A stretch of DNA of 64,000 nucleotides from Prorocentrum cordatum (GCA_963575745.1 CAUYUJ010010446.1:829589-893588), one strand, 5' to 3'; positions 1-12,830 are shown, counted from the stretch's first letter. The notes: generated by a model not told the origin, from the letters alone. Numbers and translations are program-made.

Positions 1-1235
1 GCAATACGTCGTCCGCGAGCGATGCGACTGCAACGCGCGTTCTGTGCCAGACAAAGCACTCTTTGCCAAGCGCACCAACTCTTGATGCGACCACTGCCGC
101 AGATGGGCCGCCGAGGTCTTCGAAATCAACCCGAGGCGCCTGTCTTCCGTCTGCCTAATTTACTTACATGCCCCGAGGCAGTTTGCGGGCGCGCACTGCC
201 ACGAACGGCGGAAGGGCGCAATTACTTTTGTACCAGCCCGTCTGATATTTCAGCGCCCAGGCCGCTGGAGCTTCTCTTCCGCGCAAGCGCCCCGCACGCG
301 CTGACCCCAGCGCTGTAGCTCATGCGGCGACGGGCCTGGCAGGGCCCCGATGTCTGGCAGATACCCCTGGGGCCAGCGCCCTGGCGACTGACCCCGGCTG
401 TAGGGTAACATGGATATACCCATGCTCCCTCCCCCCTTGGCCCACTACCCGTGTTGTTCTTGTTCCTCGGGGGGTGACTCCTTCATCGTGCCAGTTCCTG
501 GGGGGGGCATCACTGTGGCCACCAGTGTGGCTCTTGTCTCCCCCCTGTGTGCCGTGCACCCCACAAGTAAGAGAAAAATGCTGCTGGACCATATGGTACC
601 GCGCAGCAGGCTGAGACGAACGCAATCCCACCCCCAGGCCATTATCCGCCAATGCCCCACCCTCAACAGCACATATGTCTGTAGCTTAGATTGGCTGAAC
701 TGCTGTATGGTAACTAAGCTGGCAGAGATAGAAACAACTAAAAAAATGCCAAGGCGTGAGCAAAGAGCGCTTTCCGCCAGCAAGCAACAACGACGGGCGA
801 GACAAAGGGGGCAGCAAGGGCGGTACCAAGCCGCGGCAAACGATCGCTGAACTCACACGCATCCGCAAGCGGACAGACGGGAGCGCGCCATTCGCCAGCC
901 ATCAGCGAGGGACTGCTTCCGAGGGGGGAATGGAGGCCGACGGCCAACAAAAGGAGCGGGAAGTGCGAGGGGAGCGAAACAGACGAGACGACGGCGGCGG
1001 CGAGCGAAGGAGATGACAGCAAGGGGGGACATTTAGAGAGCTTCGCCCAAAAAACTTGTGATAAATGGACAGTCAAAGAAGGCGCGATCCGTGAAACTAA
1101 GGCCGAGAAAAGTGCGAGGCAGATGCCTCGAACTGCTGCAGCGTAAAGCCATGTGAACGCGAGCGGGGTTGAGGGAGAAACAAATCAATTGCGACACGCT
1201 GGGCGCCAGCAAACTATGTGAGGTGGAGAGGCGAA
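1..1235. other. Unassigned stretch, no gene recognised
   Basis: The six reading frames give only short overlapping ORFs with no recognisable domain. Scattered C and G runs occur around 420-560 and purine-rich sequence around 750-1030. I see no RNA gene or tandem array. Confidence 0.5.
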
Positions 1236-3804
1236 TCAGTCATCCTTGTACTGGAGGTGCCTGGAGCGCTGGAGGTAGCTGATGTAGAAATTGCGGGGTC
1301 GTAGACAAGTCCCAGTAGCCACTTCCACGCTGCGATGCGGCACTTGGTTCACTGAAAGCCGGGAGGTGGAAGATGCGAGGTTGTAGAATACCCCTGTACC
1401 CAAATGTCCACCATATCTTGCGCCGGGAATGGTGATCCATCCTCCTGGATGCCGTCGTGCAGTAGATGGTCTGCGTGGGGGTCGGCGTTCTACCCCCAGT
1501 GCTCTCCACACCACCATCAGCTTGTCTAGTGGGGAACCTTGGTTTTGGTGTTTGTGGGGCTTCGTCCTCTGGCGTAAGGGCTTGATCTTGGGCATGGTCG
1601 GTGCTGCCATTGCCGACGTAATTGCCCGTCGCGGCTGTGATTCCGCGTTGCGTATGTTGCGTTGTCGCATTTATTCCACGTGCTGCTGCTGGTGGTTCCG
1701 AATTGTGTCCAGGTGCTGCAAGAATCGCTTGTCGTTGATGTTCTCGACATGTAGTGTTTCTATGTTTTCCGCGTGTTGGGGTATCGGTGTTGGGCCCGTC
1801 TGACCGTCTGGCAAGTGGGTAAGTGGTGCTTTTAGTCGAAACTGTATGTGCAGGGTCGCGTATGCTTGTGATGCTAGCTCTGGTGTTGACATGTTGGTGG
1901 GCCGTAACTGCGCCGCTGCTGATTTGAGCGGTGAACACACCACTGGGATCTTGAGTCTTGGCGGGGGTGGGCGAATTGGGCTACTTATCGCTCGGGTGGT
2001 GTTGGTGTGCTGCGTTGTCGGTGCAATCGCGCTTGATGGTTGTTGGATTGACGTGGCCATAGCATGCGGTTGTGTAGCTGGGTCTTCCTGTGGAGCTGGT
2101 CGTGATGTGTCTTCTGGCTGGTGGTCGCTGTCCGTGGAGCTTCATGCGGGCGATGTGAGGCTGTGATCATTGACGTCTCTTGTGCTGTGAGGCATATCAA
2201 TTTGACTACAGATGTGCTGCAAAAACCACGCTGCGTGTTGTATAATGACTGTCCACTCAGATTCCAGTTCGTCGTCGTAGTCGCTACGGGCTTGTCTTGT
2301 AGCCATTATGATACAATGGTGATGGCTTGCTTGGTTGTGTCGCACATTGTTGTAGGTGTACTGGGTAAGACTGAAGTGCCCGTTGGTGAAGTTGACTGCT
2401 AACCAGGCGTCTGCTTTGTGCATGTAATGCATTAGAGCCTTGTAGGCTCCGTCCTAGCAGTACGCGCCGTTGATCGCCTGGTCGCGGTCGCGGTGGTGGA
2501 AGGCGCGCATCTGCGGCGCCCTCGAGTGGCATGCGCGCGGTCGGCCCAGGGGGTGGAAGCTTGAGGATTGATAGTCGCGTGGCGTTGGCGCCTGGCTTGG
2601 GCGGTGGATGCGGTAATACGCACGGGTAATTGTTGCTCACGAAGTATTCCTGCTTGCATTTGTCAAGGCCCCTGTGCCACCCCACCCAACCAATAGCAGG
2701 TGGTCGTTGGGGAAAGTGCAAATATAGGTGCTGTCGGTGGCACTGTAGTACACTGCGTAGGGCCAGCTGTCACCGTCGCCGTCTTCGTCACTGTAGTCGT
2801 TCTTTGTACTGTATGCTTTCCTGCTTGGTGGGCAGTGCATGTCATGTCCTTGGCTTGGCGATTGTGATGTCAATGTGCAGGGCGGGAGAGCGCACTTTTA
2901 GTCGTCTCCGCTGCGCCCTTGGCTGCTGTCCTCGGCGCCTGAGTGCCACTTGGCTGCGTGGACGGAGTTCGGGGAGGACGCGCCGCTTGTGCTGCTATAT
3001 CGGCGGCCTGTACACCTCATCTGGCTCTTCGCGGGTCCGGCACGGGATTCCGCGCGCTAGTGGCGCTGGCCCCCTGGGCCGAAGCAAGTGAATTAATTAT
3101 GCTGGGCGAAACTGCCCGTTGCCAAAGGGGCCAAGTCGGCTTCTAATTTGTTGGCCCTAGTGACCGAGCGTCCAGCAGTGGTGCTGCGTCTGCGCCACCA
3201 GTGCTCTGGATCATAGCTGGTGCACGTTGGGGGGGCGCCTAGGCGGCGGGTGAGATGCTTGGGGTCGACCGCTGGGACCCACCCTGAGTGTGACTTGTCT
3301 TTGCAGAGCCAACAGTTGCACTTCTGCAAGCTGCTGGAGTGCTTAGCATTGACCCGCCGTCTCTTGCTGTCGCGGCGTAGTGACGCACTGCGGTGCGTCA
3401 CCCATTGGATGTGAGTGCGCAGTCGCCGCCCCGCTGCCATTTGAGGCGCGCGGTTGTGGTACTCTGGGTAAGTATACTTCTTTCGGTGTGACTAGTGGCT
3501 CCGGTGGTAGGTCAACTCGTCGTGGTGGGGCGCGTCGCCGGTGCGGCGCAGGTGTTGTGCCAATGACATGTTGCATGGGTATACGCGCACGGCTGCGCGG
3601 TGCCGTGGCGCCGTCCATCTGGTCGCGGGCGTCGTCGCGTTCGTCGCCGACGATGCCTCCGGGCTCGTCTTGCCGTCTGCCTGCTTCGTCTGCTATGAGT
3701 ACTTGATGTTGGTATTGCCGCCAGTGTTCGGCTCTGATTTCTTCTTCCATGCGCATCGCGTCCTTGGCGTCTTGATCGAAATCTGGCACTGGTTGATCAT
3801 GCAT
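1236..3804 (-). pseudogene. Chain of minus-strand ORF fragments, possibly a decayed gag-like retroelement ORF
   Basis: Reading the minus strand from 3804 down to 1236 gives successive overlapping ORFs in changing frames: 3804-3343 (acidic start, basic and proline-rich end), 3440-3093 (a CNCWLC cluster near its middle), 2873-2637, 2432-2142, and 1938-1240 (232 aa, rich in Thr, Gln, Pro and His). Base composition is less GC-rich than the DNA after 5 kb and resembles the retroelement at 33-38 kb. Several segments look protein-like (for example DSWPYAVYYSATDS near 2.77 kb), but I recognise no family. Frame changes every few hundred bases suggest a decayed coding region. It could also be introns between real exons. 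The gag-like reading is inference from composition and orientation only. Confidence 0.25.
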
Positions 3805-5455
3805 GGAGGGCGAGCAGGTATCAAGATGTGGCTGTCGCCGTAGCGCTGCGCTCAGTCGTCTTCAAGGCTTCGAACAACCACACGGATGGAGGGCGTTTCC
3901 CCTTCGCCCTTCAGCATGGCCTTTCGTTACAAGTTTGCTGAACCTGCTCGGTCAAAGCTCATAATTCTGCAATGCATATTCCCATATATATAGCTACACA
4001 CGTAGATGCGTGTGTGTTCAAGGCACGCAATCAGGAAAACATATAAACATTCGCTGCCCCTAAGGATGGCTATACCAACCGCGCGAAGCACGGACAAGCG
4101 AGTACATCTTGACACGTGCATTGCCAGTCGTATCAAAACATCGCATCGCCATGGGAAGAACTCAACCAACAATCTAAGCGGTCGAACCTGGGATCAGGCA
4201 GAAAGACCAACAAACTATCACCGAGACTCCGAGGAGAAGGGAGAGGAGAGAGAGGGAGGAGAGGAGAGGAGGAAAACGACTCGAGCTGCCGACATTCATT
4301 GGCCCGGTTATGCACCCTCGGTGGCCTAGACAAACAGAAATCATACAATCAACACGTAAGGGGAGCGTCCCCACCGAAGACATGAGGCGGCTCCAACCTG
4401 CCGAGAGATACAGCTAGAGCCGAGGCGACCCCATCGCCAAGGCGAAAGGAACACGCCATCGAAAATCGCAAAGCCGGGCGGCGGCGCGATATAGTCATGT
4501 GTCGGGGTAGGTAAAGAAGAGGGAGTAACGACAACGACGACGAAAGGATTCCACAGCCAGTCATCGCCAAGGCATGCTGCCAGCGTGCAACACGGCAATG
4601 CCAATTGGGTGGAGGGGTGGGGCGGGCCAGCCCCAGCAAGGTCAGCCAGTGCTCCGCCTCGAGGGGGGAAAGAGTGGGAAGGCAGGGAGGAGAGGGAGAA
4701 ACCCCAAGCCTGCAGCTCGGCGGGCGAGGCAAAGACATCACGCGGAACCAGCGACGTTGCATTAAAGTCTGACTATATGGAGACTCGTCACAGGCGCCGC
4801 CGGTCGTCGCCGGGGGCACGGTCTAGCGTCCCTGGGGCGGAATTCCGCCACCCGAATTTTAGACACGTTCGATCCACCGAGCCCTGCAGACCGGCGGGAA
4901 CGCACGATAGCCCCGAACTCGAGCCGCGCCAGCGGGCAACGCCATGTGCGGACTGAGTATCGCCCACGCTGCCGGGACAGCCGACAGCTACAAACAGGAG
5001 GGGAGGAAGCAGGAGGGCGGGGGAAAAAATAAAAAAATGGAAACAAGGGAGAGAAGGAAAAGGAATAACTGCCCAAGGATGTACGGCAGGTCCTATTCGA
5101 AGAAGGGCTCTCGCGTGATCCACACTCAAGTTTAAAGATCAGAAATCCGGACTTGTGCAACAACTACAAGGGTGGGGGGCAGCTCGTTTTCGAAAGTGGG
5201 GCAATTGCTGGACACCTCCTTGAACTTTCTGGCCCTGCAGGATTACACCTCTTATAGCTCGGGAAAAAAAGAGAGTCCCGATTTGTTTCAAGACAGGCTT
5301 TCGCCTGGATGGCAGGCCTCTGAGGCGATCGCCTTTCAAAAGCTTCCAACAATGGGCAACAATATGTTCGATGACTGCTGATGGGGGACTTGGGACGAGA
5401 TGGTGTTTTGCAACATCGACGAGTAATCCCGGGTTTGGTCTCGTCCCCCGCCTCC
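3805..5455. other. Unassigned stretch with purine-rich patches
   Basis: No domain was recognised on either strand. A GGAGAG-rich patch lies at about 4210-4280 and other A/G-rich sequence at about 4980-5070. Short ORFs overlap freely in all frames and look like chance. Confidence 0.45.
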
Positions 5456-5459
5456 CCCT

Positions 5460-5590
5460 GTTTGTTTTCCCGTTCTTGTTTCTCCTCCTCCTCCTCCCTC
5501 ATCCTTCTCCTCCTCTTCCTCCTCCTCCCCTTCCTCCTCCTCCTCCTCCTCCATTTCCCCAGTCCTCCTCCTCCACCTCCTCATCGTTCG
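5460..5590. repeat. (TCC/CTC)n-rich microsatellite
   Basis: An imperfect CTC/TCC trinucleotide tract interrupted by TTCC. The ORFs it generates (runs of Leu, Pro and Ser on one strand, Glu and Gly on the other) are artefacts. Confidence 0.9.
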
Positions 5591-6011
5591 CGTGTCCGAC
5601 AGGCCCGCGTAGATGGGCAGCGAGTTGTGGCGCTCGAGCGGGTCGCCCTGAGGAGGCGGCCTTTGCCAGCTGAGATCCGGCCGTTCGGTGGGTCTGGGCG
5701 GCAGCGGCCACGCGGGTCGGTGACGGGTCAAGCGGGGTTTGTGAAGGGGAGGGAACGTCTGCCGTGGCGACCGAGAAAGGGCCCCGACCCAATCAACTGG
5801 AGTGTGCAAGAAGAAAAGAAGCACTCCATCGGGCCTGGCTCGTCCATCGGCGACAAACTGAAAAGCCCGAAAACTATCCTCCTGGTGTGGGACTCTGGAA
5901 AGTGAGAAAGCGGATGCGGGAACGAAGAGGGGATCACGGGCGTTGGCGGGGGGGGAAGGCTGGAGAGGGAGGGGGGGGGAATCTGATTCCGTGCCCCCGC
6001 TGGGACGTGGT

Positions 6012-6106
6012 GTTCCTCTTCCTCCTCCTCCTCCTCCTCCTCCTCCTCCTCCTCCTCCTCCTCCTCCTCCTCTTCCTCCTCATCCCTCCTCCTCCTCCTG
6101 CGCCGC
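6012..6106. repeat. (CTC)n microsatellite
   Basis: A long and nearly pure CTC tract with single TTC and CAT interruptions. It sits inside a 464-aa plus-strand ORF that has no other recognisable content and is not called as a gene. Confidence 0.9.
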
Positions 6107-6179
6107 ATCCTCTTCATCAATCGCGTACGCCTCGTCCGCATCCGCATCTGCCCTCCTCATACGCATCCGCATCTGTCCC

Positions 6180-6728
6180 TCTCCGGTGCACCTCGGCGCA
6201 CTCCGAAGGCGTATCCGCGCGCGCCCGCTCGCACGCGGCGCACTCTGGCGCACCCCAAAGGCGCTCTAGCGCGCGCCCGTCGCGCGCGGCGCACGCTGGC
6301 GCGCCCCGAGAGCGGATCCGCGCTTGCCCGCTCGCACGCGGTGCACCTCGGCGAGCTCCGAGGGCGTTCTCGTGCGTGTCCGCGTGCACGCGGCGCACAT
6401 GGGCGCGCCCTGAAGGCGCTGCTGTGCGCCGCCGCTCGGACGCGGCGCGTGCCGGCGCGCCCCGAGGGCGCCCCCGCGCGTGCCCGCTCGCCCGCGGCAT
6501 TCAAGGCCGCGCCCAGAAGTCGGTTCCGCGCGGGGCCGCTCGCGCGCGGTGCACTCTCTGGCGCGCCCCGCGGGCTCTCTCGCGCGCGCCCGCTCGCGCG
6601 CGCGAGGGGCATTCTGGCGCGCTCCGTGGGCGGTTCTCTGCATGCCCGCCGTTCGCACGCGGCGCTCTCTGGCGCGCCCCGAGAGCGACTCTGCGCGCTG
6701 CTCGCACGCGGCGCGCTCTGCTGACGTC
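6180..6728. repeat. GC-rich minisatellite, unit about 51-52 bp
   Basis: About ten diverged tandem copies of a unit with the core GCCCGCTCGCACGCGG, then GCGCACTCTGGCGC and CCCCGAGGGCG. Consecutive cores start near 6218, 6268 and 6320. Copies differ by substitutions and short indels. The array translates into Ala/Arg-rich ORFs in several frames, which is expected of GC-rich repeats without stop codons. Confidence 0.75.
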
Positions 6729-6734
6729 TTCTCA

Positions 6735-7640
6735 CGCCGCCGCCCCCCCGCCCGGCGCAGCGTTTGCGCGTCGACTGCCGATCTCGGCGCGAGACACGGG
6801 GGCGTCGCCGCGCGCAGACCCCGGCGACACGCAGTGCGTTCAATGGTTTAGCCGACCACGCGACGCGCGAGTCGCCCCCACGTCTTCTCGCGCACCCCCA
6901 CCGCGCGGCGGAGCGATGGCTTTCGTTTACGACGCCGCTGCGACGCGACCGCGGGGGGGCCCGCGCGCGCTCGGTCGCCGGCCGAGCAGCGAGGCGCCAC
7001 CCGCGCCGCTCGAGCGCTTGCCAAGCGCGCGGAATCGAATTCGCGCCGCGCGCCGACCCCAGCGCAGCGCAGCACGGTCCAATGTTCAGCCGACGATGCG
7101 ACGCGCGAGTCGCCCCCTCACGCAGCCCCCCCCCCGCGCGGCGGCGGCGAAGCGATAGCTTTCGTCTGCGACGCTGCTGCGACGCAGCCGCTGGGGCGCC
7201 CGCGCGCACTCGGCCGCCGGCCGCGCGGCGGGGCGCCATCCCGCTCGGCGCTGCGCGCCAACCGCCGCGCAAACATCGTTTGCGACGAAGCTGCCAGCGC
7301 CGCGCGGGGAGTCACCACGCGCGCGCTCGAGCGCTTGCCAGGCGCGCGCGGAATCGGATTGGCGCCGCGCGCCGACCCCAGCGCGATGCATTGCGTTCCG
7401 AGACAGGGCCCCCCCCCATGCGACGCGCGAGTCTTCGCCTGCGCGCGCGCGAGCGCTTTCCAGGCAAGCGAGGAAGCTGCTTGGCGCCGTGCGCCGACTC
7501 CAGCGCAAACACTGTCGCCACCGAGCCTGTCGCCGACGCGGCGCACCAGTTGTTTGCGCGGTGCTGCGCGCCAGCACGAGCGCGAATTACTTCGTCTTCG
7601 AATTTGCGCTACTGCGCCGCCGCACATGGCACGACGCGCA
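6735..7640. repeat. Diverged tandem repeat, unit about 240-320 bp
   Basis: The anchor GCGACGCGCGAGTC recurs near 6858, 7098 and 7419. A second anchor, CGCCGACCCCAGCG, recurs near 7053, 7372 and (as CGCCGACTCCAGCG) 7493, with a degenerate copy near 6815. Copies also share a CTTTCGT-TACGACGC block and a CGAGCGCTTGCCA block. Boundaries are approximate. There is no coding signal beyond the repeat. Confidence 0.6.
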
Positions 7641-7884
7641 GTCGACGCATGGCCAAGGGGTCTTCGCTCGAGACTTCAATCGCGGGGCGACGGTGCGACA
7701 TTCACAATCGCGGAACGATTCTATAAACGATGGAGCTTGCTCTCGGCAGCAGCCGAGGCAGGGCGGCGCGGCCGGGGCACGAGCATCGCGAAGCGCGCGC
7801 AGGAGCACCCCACTACGAACAATCCCGTTTGCGGGGTGGGATGCGCTCGCGCACTCCGCGACGGCGCTCTCGCACTCCCACTCT

Positions 7885-7902
7885 CGCTCTTCCTCTCTAT
7901 TC

Positions 7903-7933
<31 letters not shown>

Positions 7934-7961
7934 TCTCCCTCTCTTTCTCTATGTGTTTTGT

Positions 7962-7994
<33 letters not shown>

Positions 7995-8141
7995 GTTGGT
8001 TTGTTTTCTCTCTCCCTCTCTTTCTTTGTTTTCTTTTGTACTGTTTCTTTCTCTCTCTCCCTCTCTCTCGGTATTGATTTGTTTATTTATCTCTCTCTCT
8101 CTGTCTCTGTCTGTCTGATTGTCTGTATGTTTCTTTTTCTC

Positions 8142-8177
<36 letters not shown>

Positions 8178-8181
8178 CTTC

Positions 8182-8247
<66 letters not shown>
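7885..8247. repeat. (CT)n microsatellite with a short (TA)n
   Basis: Long CT-dinucleotide runs are broken by TTTCT and GTCTGT interruptions, with a TATATATATATATG patch at about 7977-7991. The final uninterrupted CT run is at about 8183-8247. Confidence 0.95.
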
Positions 8248-8249
<2 letters not shown>

Positions 8250-8251
<2 letters not shown>

Positions 8252-10150
8252 AACTACCGCGCGTCGGCTGCCGCAGCATGAGGCGCCGCCGCCGCGGCCG
8301 CCCCCCCGCGCGGTCGGCGGGCTGATGGCCGCGGTCTCCTGCGACAGGATGAGCCGCGCCCCCTCGTCGCCCGAGCGCGTCCGCGGGGCGCTCTTCGCGC
8401 CGTCGCAGGCAGGGGCGCCATCTCCGCTGGCGGGCGCGGCGCCGCCCGAGGCGGGCGCCGCCCCCGGGCCGCCGCGAAGCTCTGTTCCACTCGGAGCGGA
8501 GTCAGGCTGTCGCTGAGTCGTCGACCTGCGAGACTTTCCCGCGAGCGAAGCTTCTCCGCCGCCCCCCTCTAGCCCGCGCGCTGATCGCCGCCTGCGCTGC
8601 GGGCGGGGGCCGTTGCACCCCCCCGTCATTCTCGTTGCGCCGTGACAGCGTCTCCGCCGCCGCGTTTGCCCGGAGCCGCAGCGCGTCCTTGAGACCTCTC
8701 CGGAGTTCCTTCGCGGACAACCTCGGCGTCTGCTCGTTCGCGCTCGTCGAGAAGGTTACGCTCTCGGGGGCGATGTCGTTGTAGCTGCCAATGCGCGCGA
8801 AATTATGGACCTTCCATGCGCGGATGCAGATGGCCCCGTTCGAGACCTCCCGCGAGCCCCCTCGCCCGGAGAGCCGACGCGCGCGCGGGCCCACGTCGCC
8901 GCGGCGGGCGGGGGGCGCCGCCGCCGCGGCCTCGGGCGCTCGCGACAAATGCGGCGGCGAGGCGTGCGTGCGACGCTCTTCCGTCTTTACAGAACGCGCG
9001 GCCGCCTTCCCCCTCGCGCCCCCGCTTCTCCGCGGGCCCCTCATCGTTCGTCTTGTCGCCCCCCCCCGCAGCCCGCCCCCCCCCCCCCCCCCGCCCCCTT
9101 CCCGCGCGGGCGGCGCGGCCGCGTCCAAACATCAATATTCCCCCCTCGCAGGAGGCCGCGCATTCCACCCTTGCGCATTCATTCCTTTTTGCGCTTCCTT
9201 TGGAGGATGCAGCGCCTTCGCCAGACGCTCTTTCCCATGGGGGCCGCGCCTCCCGGCGCGCTGCGTGGCGCGACGCGAGAAGCGCGACCCCGCCCCCCCC
9301 CCCCCCCCGCGCATGGAAACGCTTGACCCATTGCAAGAGAAGCGCCCCCCCGTAGAACAATATCGCGCCGCGGTCGCCGCAGAGAGATGCGTCGCTAAAG
9401 TGCCGCGCCGACCGTTGCAAAATTCAGCGACCGACGCTGAATCAGGGGGGCCGCCGGCGAAATGAGCGGGTGCACTATGCGCATCAGATGGGCGTTCCCG
9501 GAAGGTCCCGCCTCGCCCTCGCGCGGAGCACCCCCGCCTCGGCCACGGAGGCGGGGGGGCGCCCTGGCCCGGGGGCGCGGGGGCTCCTGGGCCGGTCCCC
9601 TCGTGAGAAAGGGCCGGGGTCTCGGCGCGCATCCTTCCTTTCCCACTCTGGGTCTGCGTAGCGCGCCCTCCCCGACCAATCCTCGGGCGCGGGCCGCGGC
9701 GCCTCGCCTGGCGCCGGGCGCCCCTGCGGAATCTCCTGGACGGCGCGGGCGTGCTGGGCGCAGCGCCCCGGCCGCGGCGCCCACTTCCCCGGCGCCCGCG
9801 CCCGCGCCGCGCGCGGGGAGGCCCGGGGGGGGCCCCCCGCATGGAAACGGGGCCCCAGCCATTGCCGCGGGGGGCGCAGGGCCTGGATTTCCTGCCTCGA
9901 CGGGGCCCGCGGTTCCCGACGCGGACCCGAGGTGCAGATTCCCGGGCGCGCCCTGGCGGGCGCCCGCCTCTCCCCTCAAGAACGGGAACCCGCCAGCGCC
10001 GGCGCGGCGCCGACCGTCAGGAGCGTCGCCGCGGCCGGGCCCAGAGGCTGGCTCCGACGCGCAAAGCGCGCGGCCAGCTCGCGGACGCAGGAAGGAGGAG
10101 GGAGAGGAGGAGGGAGGGGAGAAACGGGCAGGCCGCAATGTAGAGCCATG
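8250..10150. other. Extremely GC-rich stretch with C/G homopolymers
   Basis: Contains C runs at about 9079-9093 and 9293-9307 and many G runs, so quadruplex-forming potential is likely on both strands. The minus-strand ORF at 9128-8502 has one protein-like segment (reading IRAWKVHNFARIGSYNDI near 8.8 kb, followed by a charged stretch) that I could not assign. No other support for a gene. Confidence 0.4.
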
Positions 10151-10384
10151 AAGCTAATGGACAAGCCCTAGCAATAACAAGATTGTTCTGCAGCAAATTT
10201 GACAGCAGAGCGACGAAGTCGACGAAAGAGTCGGCAATCTCAAAGCCCATCTGGCGACGCCAACAATGCAAGGCTCCGCCATAAGCGACAAGCGGCCTCT
10301 TGAAGCAGCGGCGCGCACGATTGACAGTGCACTTCGGAAAGAGCGCGCCAGCGAACTCGTCGCGGTCGCGACCGCCATTCGCAT

Positions 10385-11598
10385 TCAATGACGGATCGAG
10401 CGCGCCATCGCCATCGGCAACTGCCGACCTCCGCGCGCGCCGGAGCTGCGATCGAGGTGGAAGCGCGTGCGAGAGGCGACCAAACATGTCCGCAGAACAC
10501 TCAGCTTTGCACTAGTCACGGGAGGCCAAAGGCTGCCGCAACTCAAAAGACACCAGCAAAGCGTTGCAGCCCGGCGTTGACGTGGAGAGGGCTCCGCATA
10601 CCATTCCACGATGGTAGACTTTGGCGTTCGCGGCGCACTCCCCAACCGCCCCCTCAGGGCACCGGTGCACAGCCACCTCGGCGCCGACATCCTGGTCTAC
10701 GAGATGCTCTGGGCGTCCTGCAACGCGCGCCCTGGTGCCCCCAATGCATGTCTAAACTCTGTCATTGGCGAATGGGGTCTCGTCGCCGCGACGCCCCTCG
10801 GAAAATGCAGCGCGTTCGAAGCCCGCGCCGCGAGCAGATGCGATCGGCTGCTCGACCAAGGCCGCCCTTCTGGACAAGGAAAAGACTGCTGGATAATGTC
10901 AGTGCGCCCTAGATCCCCCCGCTGCATCTGCATCGGCGGTTTGGCAACCTTGTGAAACAGCGGTGGTCCAATATTTGATCGATGACCCCCTTCTGCGCCC
11001 CCCGGCACATGAGCGACCTCGCGCGTCCAGGAGGTGCGCTGCGACTCGTCGCCTGGCTCTCGCACTGCCACCTTGCCAGCGACCGAGTCCGACAACTTGC
11101 AGGGGCAGTCGCTGCGTCGGCAGCGCTGGCGAAGCCCCGCTCGTCCATCGCGTCGGCGGCATCTGCGGCTACATCTGCAGCCTCGGCCCGCTCGCTCATC
11201 GCCGCGTCGAGGCCTGCAGCGTCTGCTGGCGCGCCTGTCTCCAGCGCCGCTTGCGCCCGCTCGTCCGCGCTTAGAGCGACGGCAAAACATTGCGCCAGTC
11301 GAACATGCAGAATGCACAGGGTTCGCCTGAGCCGAAACGCGCGCGGATGCGATTGGCAATCATGGCAAGGACAGTTTGATTCAATGCGTACTTGTTGCCA
11401 GCAGGGCGCGCACAGCGCATGCGATGCAAGCAATGCAACGCAGGACTGCGCCGCGGTTCCCCTTTCCCGATCACTGAGCGCTTCGCGCGGGCGTCGCCCC
11501 AGGATGGGCCGGTGCCAGCGGGGTGGCGCGAAGCGACAATGATAACCAAACGGCGTGTCCAGCGAAACTAGAACGTGTTTGGAACGCGTTGGAGGCAT
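10385..11598 (-). pseudogene. Unrecognised minus-strand ORF fragments, Cys-rich then Ala-rich
   Basis: The minus-strand ORF at 11598-10909 (229 aa) has a cysteine-rich segment in which CAPC is followed about ten residues later by CPCHDC. An Ala/Glu/Asp-rich stretch that could form a helix or coiled coil follows. An overlapping ORF in another frame (11359-10697) and a third (10690-10385) extend the series. The pattern, with frame changes and a coiled-coil-like segment, is like ORF1 remnants of the LINEs elsewhere in the window, but no RT or endonuclease motif is visible. Function unknown. Confidence 0.2.
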
Positions 11599-11760
11599 GG
11601 TCGAGACTTGCTTGACGCAGTCTGAAGACTTGCTGGAGGCGCGTTAAGTTCGAGACCTGCCCGGAACATGTTTGCGACTTGGTCGAGACCTGCATGGTGC
11701 ATGTTTGAAACGTGATGGAGGCTTGCTGTGGCATCGTTTGCATCGCGTTTGGAACGCACG
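11565..11760. repeat. Degenerate short-unit minisatellite, core GAGACTTGCTGGAGGCG
   Basis: Loosely repeated blocks of the type GTCGAGACYTG and TGGAGGC alternate with GAACRTGTTTG. A related array lies at 13000-13290, so the unit is dispersed. Confidence 0.6.
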
Positions 11761-11779
11761 CCACGCGCGCCCGACGCCT

Positions 11780-12620
11780 CTCACACCAATCTTCCAACGT
11801 TCAGATGTGCAATGACTTGGACAGCGTCTCGCACCGCGACAAAAAATGGGCCCGCCAGATCTGGGGCGCCCAGCGCGCCAGGGGGGGCCGCGCCCGCGCC
11901 GAGCTCAGCAGAAACATCCCTGACGGCAGGCCGCGTAGCAAGGGCGCTCACTTTCTTTTGGTCGCGGTCTCTCTTGAGGCTGACTCTCTGGAAGCAGACT
12001 CCCCGGAGGCCCCCCGCCCCCCCCCCCCCTCCGAAAAAAAGATCCGCCGCGGCGCAGCCGCGAAGTGTCCGGACAAGGGCGCCCTCCTCGCGGAGCGTCG
12101 GCGAAGAGGCGCCCTGGACCCCGATCTCCAGGGCCGCCGCCGTCGTCGGAGCGCTGCCCCGTCGCCCTGAACTGCGCTGCGCCGTAGAAGATTCGGCCGC
12201 TGCGCTGCCGTCGCCCGCCTCCATTTCATCCGCGCGCCCCCGTGGCGAAAGGGCTTCTTCTGTTGGCGCCGGGTCCGCGGGGCGGCTCTGAGCGCGCACC
12301 TCTTTCCTGCGCGCTCGGCGGGGCCAGCTTTAGGGTCGCCGCCGCCGTCGCGGAGCCGTCTGGCGAGCGCGCGCCTGCCCCCCCCCCCCCAACGTCGACG
12401 GCCTCGCTCAGAAACTGCGTGCCAGTGGGGATTTCAAATGGAATGTCTCGGTTGCGCCATGTTGGGGCCTCGCCTGAATTGAGCACCGGCATCAGATCTT
12501 TCGAGGCGTCGCACTCAGCCATCTCCAAGTTGCGCCGATCGGAAACCACGCGCGTGCGCAAGAGAGATTCGACGGCAGAATGCGTTCGCACCTGCGTGGG
12601 CATGCGCGCCCGTGACTGGC
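11780..12620. other. GC-rich stretch with C runs, no gene recognised
   Basis: Homopolymeric C runs occur near 12012-12024 and 12380-12390. ORFs overlap in all frames without recognisable content. Confidence 0.4.
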
Positions 12621-12624
12621 GACC

Positions 12625-12830
12625 ATCGAAAGCGCAATGCACTGCATTGCGTGCCGCGCGCCTGCGCGGTACATAAACGGCGCGCCGCGCTATGCAACGC
12701 GGCGCAATGCTATGAAGCGCAACGCTATGATATGCGACGCACATCGCAGCATGCACAGCTATGCCACGCAATGCAAAGCACGGCTACGCAATGCGATTCG
12801 CCGTGCAGCGACGTGGGCGCGGCGCAGCGC
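12625..12830. repeat. GCAATGC-type short tandem repeat
   Basis: The heptamer GCAATGC and near variants (GCTATGC, GCGATGC, GCAACGC) recur at short intervals. The same motif reappears in a small array at 39180-39240. Confidence 0.6.

Noticed and set aside
5764-7158. 464-aa plus-strand ORF
   Set aside because: Spans a CTC microsatellite and the 51-bp GC-rich minisatellite. Ala/Arg-rich composition is expected from the repeats.
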